Shown here: one piece after another, positions 61,043 to 64,000 of the stretch
Numbering within the stretch: the stretch's first letter is position 1
How the letters are laid out: every line of letters begins with the position of its first letter
Assembly (NCBI RefSeq): GCF_945952365.1
Contig: NZ_CAMFHX010000012.1
Span: 1-64,000 of the forward strand
From: an uncultured Cetobacterium sp.
GTDB lineage: Bacteria; Fusobacteriota; Fusobacteriia; Fusobacteriales; Fusobacteriaceae
Reading direction: 5' to 3'
DNA length: 64,000 nt
Notes under the pieces: model-generated
The model's database searches: none
Seen by the model: only the letters and a program-made list of their open reading frames with translations
Told to the model about the DNA's origin: nothing
Made by a program: the position numbers and the translations under genes

Positions 61043-62437
61043 CTATAAATTATAGAAAGCTAAGTAAGCTCTGTAAGTTTCGTAAACATCAAGCTTTGAT
61101 GAAATCTCCATAGGTGCATGCATAGAAAGTAGTGCAGGCCCAACGTCGATAGTTTGGATTCCTTTTTGAGCTAAGAACATAGCAACTGTTCCTCCGCCAC
61201 CCTCGTCAACCTTTCCAAGCATTCCAATCTGCCACACAATATCATTTTTATTTAGCATGTTTCTAATCTCTGCTACATACTCAGCGTCAGCGTCGTTTGT
61301 ACCACTTTTCCCTCTAGCTCCAGTATATTTTGTGATAACTATACCGTTGTTTAGCTTAGCGGCATTCATAGGATCGTGAACACCTTTGAAGATAGGGTCC
61401 ATAGCAACGTTTACATCTGACGACAGAGCCTTTGAGTTCCAAAGAGTTTTTTGAAGATCAAAACCATTGAAACTACCTTTCACTTTTAAAATAAGCTCAG
61501 TTGTGAAATACTCTAAGTAGTTTGATTGAAGACCAGTCGATCCATTTGAACCAGTTTCCTCTTTATCAGCTAAGAAACATACTACAGTTCTCTTTGGAGT
61601 CTCTTTTAAATCTAAGATAGCCTTAAGTGATGTGTAAGCACAGATTCTATCATCTTGCCCATACCCAGCAACCATCGATCTATCAAGTCCTAAATCTCTA
61701 GCTTTTCCAGCTGGAACAAGCTGTAACTCAGCTGAAACGAAGTCCTCTTCTCCAAAACCATACTTCGCTTTTAAAATCTCTAAGATATGAGTTTTGATAA
61801 GCTCTTTTGACTCACACTCCTCTAAATACATAGGCATAGAACCAACTAAAATCTGTAGCTCCTCTCCTAAGAAAACTTCGGGTGCCTTTCTCTCAGCTTG
61901 TGATTTTCCCCAAAGGTGTGGAAGAAGATCAGGTATCATTAGGATAGGGTCATTCTCACACTCTCCAATTGTCAACTCTACTTTTGTACCATTCTCTAGG
62001 ATAACAACTCCATGAAGAGCAAGAGGGATAGTCGCCCATTGGTACTTTTTAATTCCACCGTAGTAGTGAGTTTTCATATATGCTAAATCTAAATCCTCAT
62101 ATAGTGGATTAGCTTTTATATCAATTCTTGGTGAATCAATATGTGAAACGATATAGTTGATTCCTTTTAAAATATCATTTTCTCCAATAACACTTAAAAC
62201 GATATTTTTATTTCTATTGATAAAGTAAACCTTATCTCCAGCTTTTAAAGTTTCTACTTCGTCGATATGAACGAAGCCACTCTCTTCTGCTAACTTCTTA
62301 GAGATTTCAACAACTTCTCTCTCTGTCTTTCCCTCATCTAAGAACTTTTTGTATCCCTCTGAGAAGTCAAGTATAGTAGCTTTATCTTCAACTCTCTCTT
62401 TCGTCCAACCATTTTTTCTAAACATAATTTTTTTCAC
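61043..62437 (-). CDS. M18-family aspartyl/general aminopeptidase
   Basis: A 464-residue cytosolic zinc peptidase. Ligands and catalytic residues lie in IVSHIDSPRIDIKANP (His-x-Asp, about residues 93-108), FLADKEETGSNGSTGLQSNYLE (Glu pair near 290-292), LSSDVNVAMDP (Asp) and LSMHAPMEISSKLDVYETY (C-terminal His). It clips N-terminal residues from peptides, supporting amino-acid fermentation. It is followed downstream (to the left) by a shared terminator, and the permease gene lies 15 nt upstream of its start, so the two may be co-transcribed. Confidence 0.9.
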   Translation of the reverse strand: MKKIMFRKNGWTKERVEDKATILDFSEGYKKFLDEGKTEREVVEISKKLAEESGFVHIDEVETLKAGDKVYFINRNKNIVLSVIGENDILKGINYIVSHIDSPRIDIKANPLYEDLDLAYMKTHYYGGIKKYQWATIPLALHGVVILENGTKVELTIGECENDPILMIPDLLPHLWGKSQAERKAPEVFLGEELQILVGSMPMYLEECESKELIKTHILEILKAKYGFGEEDFVSAELQLVPAGKARDLGLDRSMVAGYGQDDRICAYTSLKAILDLKETPKRTVVCFLADKEETGSNGSTGLQSNYLEYFTTELILKVKGSFNGFDLQKTLWNSKALSSDVNVAMDPIFKGVHDPMNAAKLNNGIVITKYTGARGKSGTNDADAEYVAEIRNMLNKNDIVWQIGMLGKVDEGGGGTVAMFLAQKGIQTIDVGPALLSMHAPMEISSKLDVYETYRAYLAFYNL

Positions 62438-62452
62438 CTCTTCTAATATTTT

Positions 62453-63967
62453 TTAAGCAACGTGTTTCTTCTTATGAAGATACCCTATTTCGTATCTTTT
62501 GTAAATAGTTAATGCTAATAAAATGAAGAACACAGGACCGATAGTCATCCAGATTGTATCATCTATCTTACCATTTAAAGCGGGTTCTACGATTGTAGCT
62601 ATATTGGCAAACCCAACAAGTAAAACAGTGAAGAATGTAGCTATTTTAACAGAAAGCTCAGTTTTGAATATAACGAAAGGTTTTTCAATCTTATCGTTTT
62701 TCTTAAATATAGGGAAGGCTGCTGCTATTAAAAGGTAAGGAATTGTCATAGCAACGTTTGTCATAAGAGTCAGTTTCATAAAGAAAGCCTCTGCTCCTTG
62801 CCCACCAAAAGTTATTCCTAAAATGAATAAAACAACGATTCCCCACTGACACCACATAGCATTTTGAGGCATTCCATCTTTAATCTCTGATATCTTAGCT
62901 GGCCACATCTCTTTTGGTGCTCCCTCAATAAGTTGCTTTAAAGGTGAATAGATAAGAGTAAAGAAAGCTCCTGTTAAACATAAAACAATAGAGATTCCCA
63001 TATATCTAGACATAATCTGCCCAATAGTTACAGCTGTTGAATGAGCTAGATTGAAAGAGATAGCTATTTGGTACCCAAGGTTTTCCATACAAACGTATGA
63101 GAAGTTACCTATATGAACATTTCCTTTGTTGATTAAAAATTCCCAGTTAGTGAACATACCCACAAAGAAGATTCCGATAGCATATCCAACAGCTATAACA
63201 ATAGCAGCGATAGAGATACCTTTTGGGAAGTTCTTTTCAGGATTTTCTGTTTTGTCAACCAATCCACCTACAACTTCGATTCCTCCATACGCAAAGATGG
63301 CGAAAACTAAAAACGAAGCAATAGATAATCCACTTAGATAGTTAGGATTAGGTGATGTGAAAAAAGCACCACTGATAGATTCGATAGGTTGTGCTAAAGT
63401 GAATCCATTGTTGATGAAAACAATAAGTGAACCAAAAAGAAGAACTAGATTTAAAAGAGTAACTGCAACCCCACCAACCGAAGCGATTTTAGTTATCTTA
63501 TTTAAACCTTTTGAAGCGATGTAAGTGAATGCTGTTATAAGTCCAACCCCTAATAGACCCATACTTTGTGTTGAATTTAAACCGAATAGATTCAGTTGAT
63601 GAGTTAAATCCTTTCCAAAAACAGCTGTAGAAACTACTACCCAAATTCCAGAAGATATATTTACAAGCCAAATAACATATGATGAATACCACATAAATGT
63701 TGTGATGAAGGCATATTTTGGACCAACGGATTTCTCCATCCAAGAATAGATTCCTCCAGTTTCTTTTTTGAAAGCTGATCCGTATTCAGCCATCATAAAT
63801 GCGTAAGGAATAAAGAATAGTACCCCTGAGAAAATATACCAAGGTATTGCAGAGTATCCCATAAGATAAAATGATCTTGGGATGTTATTGAAACCGAAAA
63901 CTGAAGTGAAGATCATCAGAATTAGAGGTATCAATTTCATTTTGTTGCCTGTGTGTGCTTTTTCCAT
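62453..63967 (-). CDS. yjeM: APC-superfamily amino acid permease (YjeM-like)
   Basis: A 504-residue protein with about 12 helices. LIPLILMIFTSVFGFNNIPRSFYLMGYSAIPWYIFSG and FLVFAIFAYGGIEVVGGLVDKTENPEKNFPKGI are YjeM-type signatures, and ITLIYSPLKQLIEGAPK-like and KPFVIFKTELSV blocks follow. It transports an amino acid or peptide-derived substrate; none is proven for YjeM. Its coupling to an aminopeptidase gene suggests use of peptide breakdown products. The upstream promoter is only partly inside the window. Confidence 0.85.
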   Translation of the reverse strand: MEKAHTGNKMKLIPLILMIFTSVFGFNNIPRSFYLMGYSAIPWYIFSGVLFFIPYAFMMAEYGSAFKKETGGIYSWMEKSVGPKYAFITTFMWYSSYVIWLVNISSGIWVVVSTAVFGKDLTHQLNLFGLNSTQSMGLLGVGLITAFTYIASKGLNKITKIASVGGVAVTLLNLVLLFGSLIVFINNGFTLAQPIESISGAFFTSPNPNYLSGLSIASFLVFAIFAYGGIEVVGGLVDKTENPEKNFPKGISIAAIVIAVGYAIGIFFVGMFTNWEFLINKGNVHIGNFSYVCMENLGYQIAISFNLAHSTAVTIGQIMSRYMGISIVLCLTGAFFTLIYSPLKQLIEGAPKEMWPAKISEIKDGMPQNAMWCQWGIVVLFILGITFGGQGAEAFFMKLTLMTNVAMTIPYLLIAAAFPIFKKNDKIEKPFVIFKTELSVKIATFFTVLLVGFANIATIVEPALNGKIDDTIWMTIGPVFFILLALTIYKRYEIGYLHKKKHVA

Positions 63968-64000
63968 TTTAACTCTCCCCGTTTGATGTTATTTTATTAA

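Noticed and set aside
1-64000. CRISPR arrays, tRNA and rRNA genes
   Set aside because: No regularly spaced direct repeats of suitable length and no recognisable tRNA or rRNA sequence was seen.

Overview
The window is AT-rich DNA with strong AAGGAGG-type ribosome sites and many TGnTATAAT extended -10 promoters. Gene content (LPS kinases, Wzx/Wzy/Wzz-type surface-glycan genes, TRAP transporters, M18 aminopeptidase, YjeM-type permease, DUF1703-type ATPases) suggests a Gram-negative member of the Fusobacteriota, perhaps Cetobacterium or Fusobacterium. This is inferred from composition and family content only; no rRNA or tRNA gene is present to confirm it.

Layout. (1) 0.2-11.75 kb: an LPS outer-core / sialylation cluster with two divergent LPS-kinase-like genes, GT4 and GT2 glycosyltransferases, a polysaccharide deacetylase, a hexapeptide acyltransferase, an O-antigen ligase-like protein, a GT52 sialyltransferase, CMP-sialate synthetase and a Na+/solute symporter. 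The last three suggest uptake of host sialic acid, its activation and its transfer to LPS. (2) 11.74-13.94 kb: a small foreign insert with a HTH / unknown / Rep-like operon, a repeat-bearing control region and two small genes. (3) 14.15-33.2 kb: an O-antigen operon with an unusual double-domain chain-length protein, a UDP-4-amino-sugar pathway (dehydratase, aminotransferase, phosphoglycosyl transferase), UDP-glucose dehydrogenase, several glycosyltransferases, Wzy and Wzx, then a damaged IS3-family element and manC, a GT-B protein and galU. (4) 33.4-35.1 kb: a decayed HD-phosphohydrolase gene and a membrane protein. (5) 35.2-42.4 kb: a FadR-type regulator divergent from a hexuronate/aldonate operon (TRAP transporter, zinc dehydrogenase, uxuA, uxuB), with mirror-image copies of a 14-bp operator. 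(6) 42.5-52.7 kb: an accessory/defence-like island. It holds an MBL-fold / small protein / membrane protein operon divergent from a HTH / ImmA-IrrE / membrane operon, two nearly identical tandem Rpn nucleases, a putative type I toxin-antitoxin module, a second candidate small RNA, a DUF1703 ATPase-nuclease and an AAA ATPase plus PD-(D/E)XK-like gene pair. (7) 52.8-64 kb: a SNF2/SWIM helicase, the dTDP-rhamnose genes with RmlD and RmlB fused, a second DUF1703 gene, M18 aminopeptidase and YjeM permease.

The most striking new-looking item is the type I toxin-antitoxin candidate at 48.52-48.80 kb (minus strand). A 19-residue hydrophobic peptide gene has its Shine-Dalgarno sequence sequestered in a hairpin and its 5' leader complementary to a segment just after the stop codon. 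Directly upstream, a roughly 75-nt small RNA displays a loop complementary (12 nt) to the stretch between the Shine-Dalgarno sequence and the start codon. A diverged second copy of that small RNA lies at 42.45-42.52 kb as the 3' end of another operon. The rest of the window is mostly recognisable cell-surface and catabolic genes.
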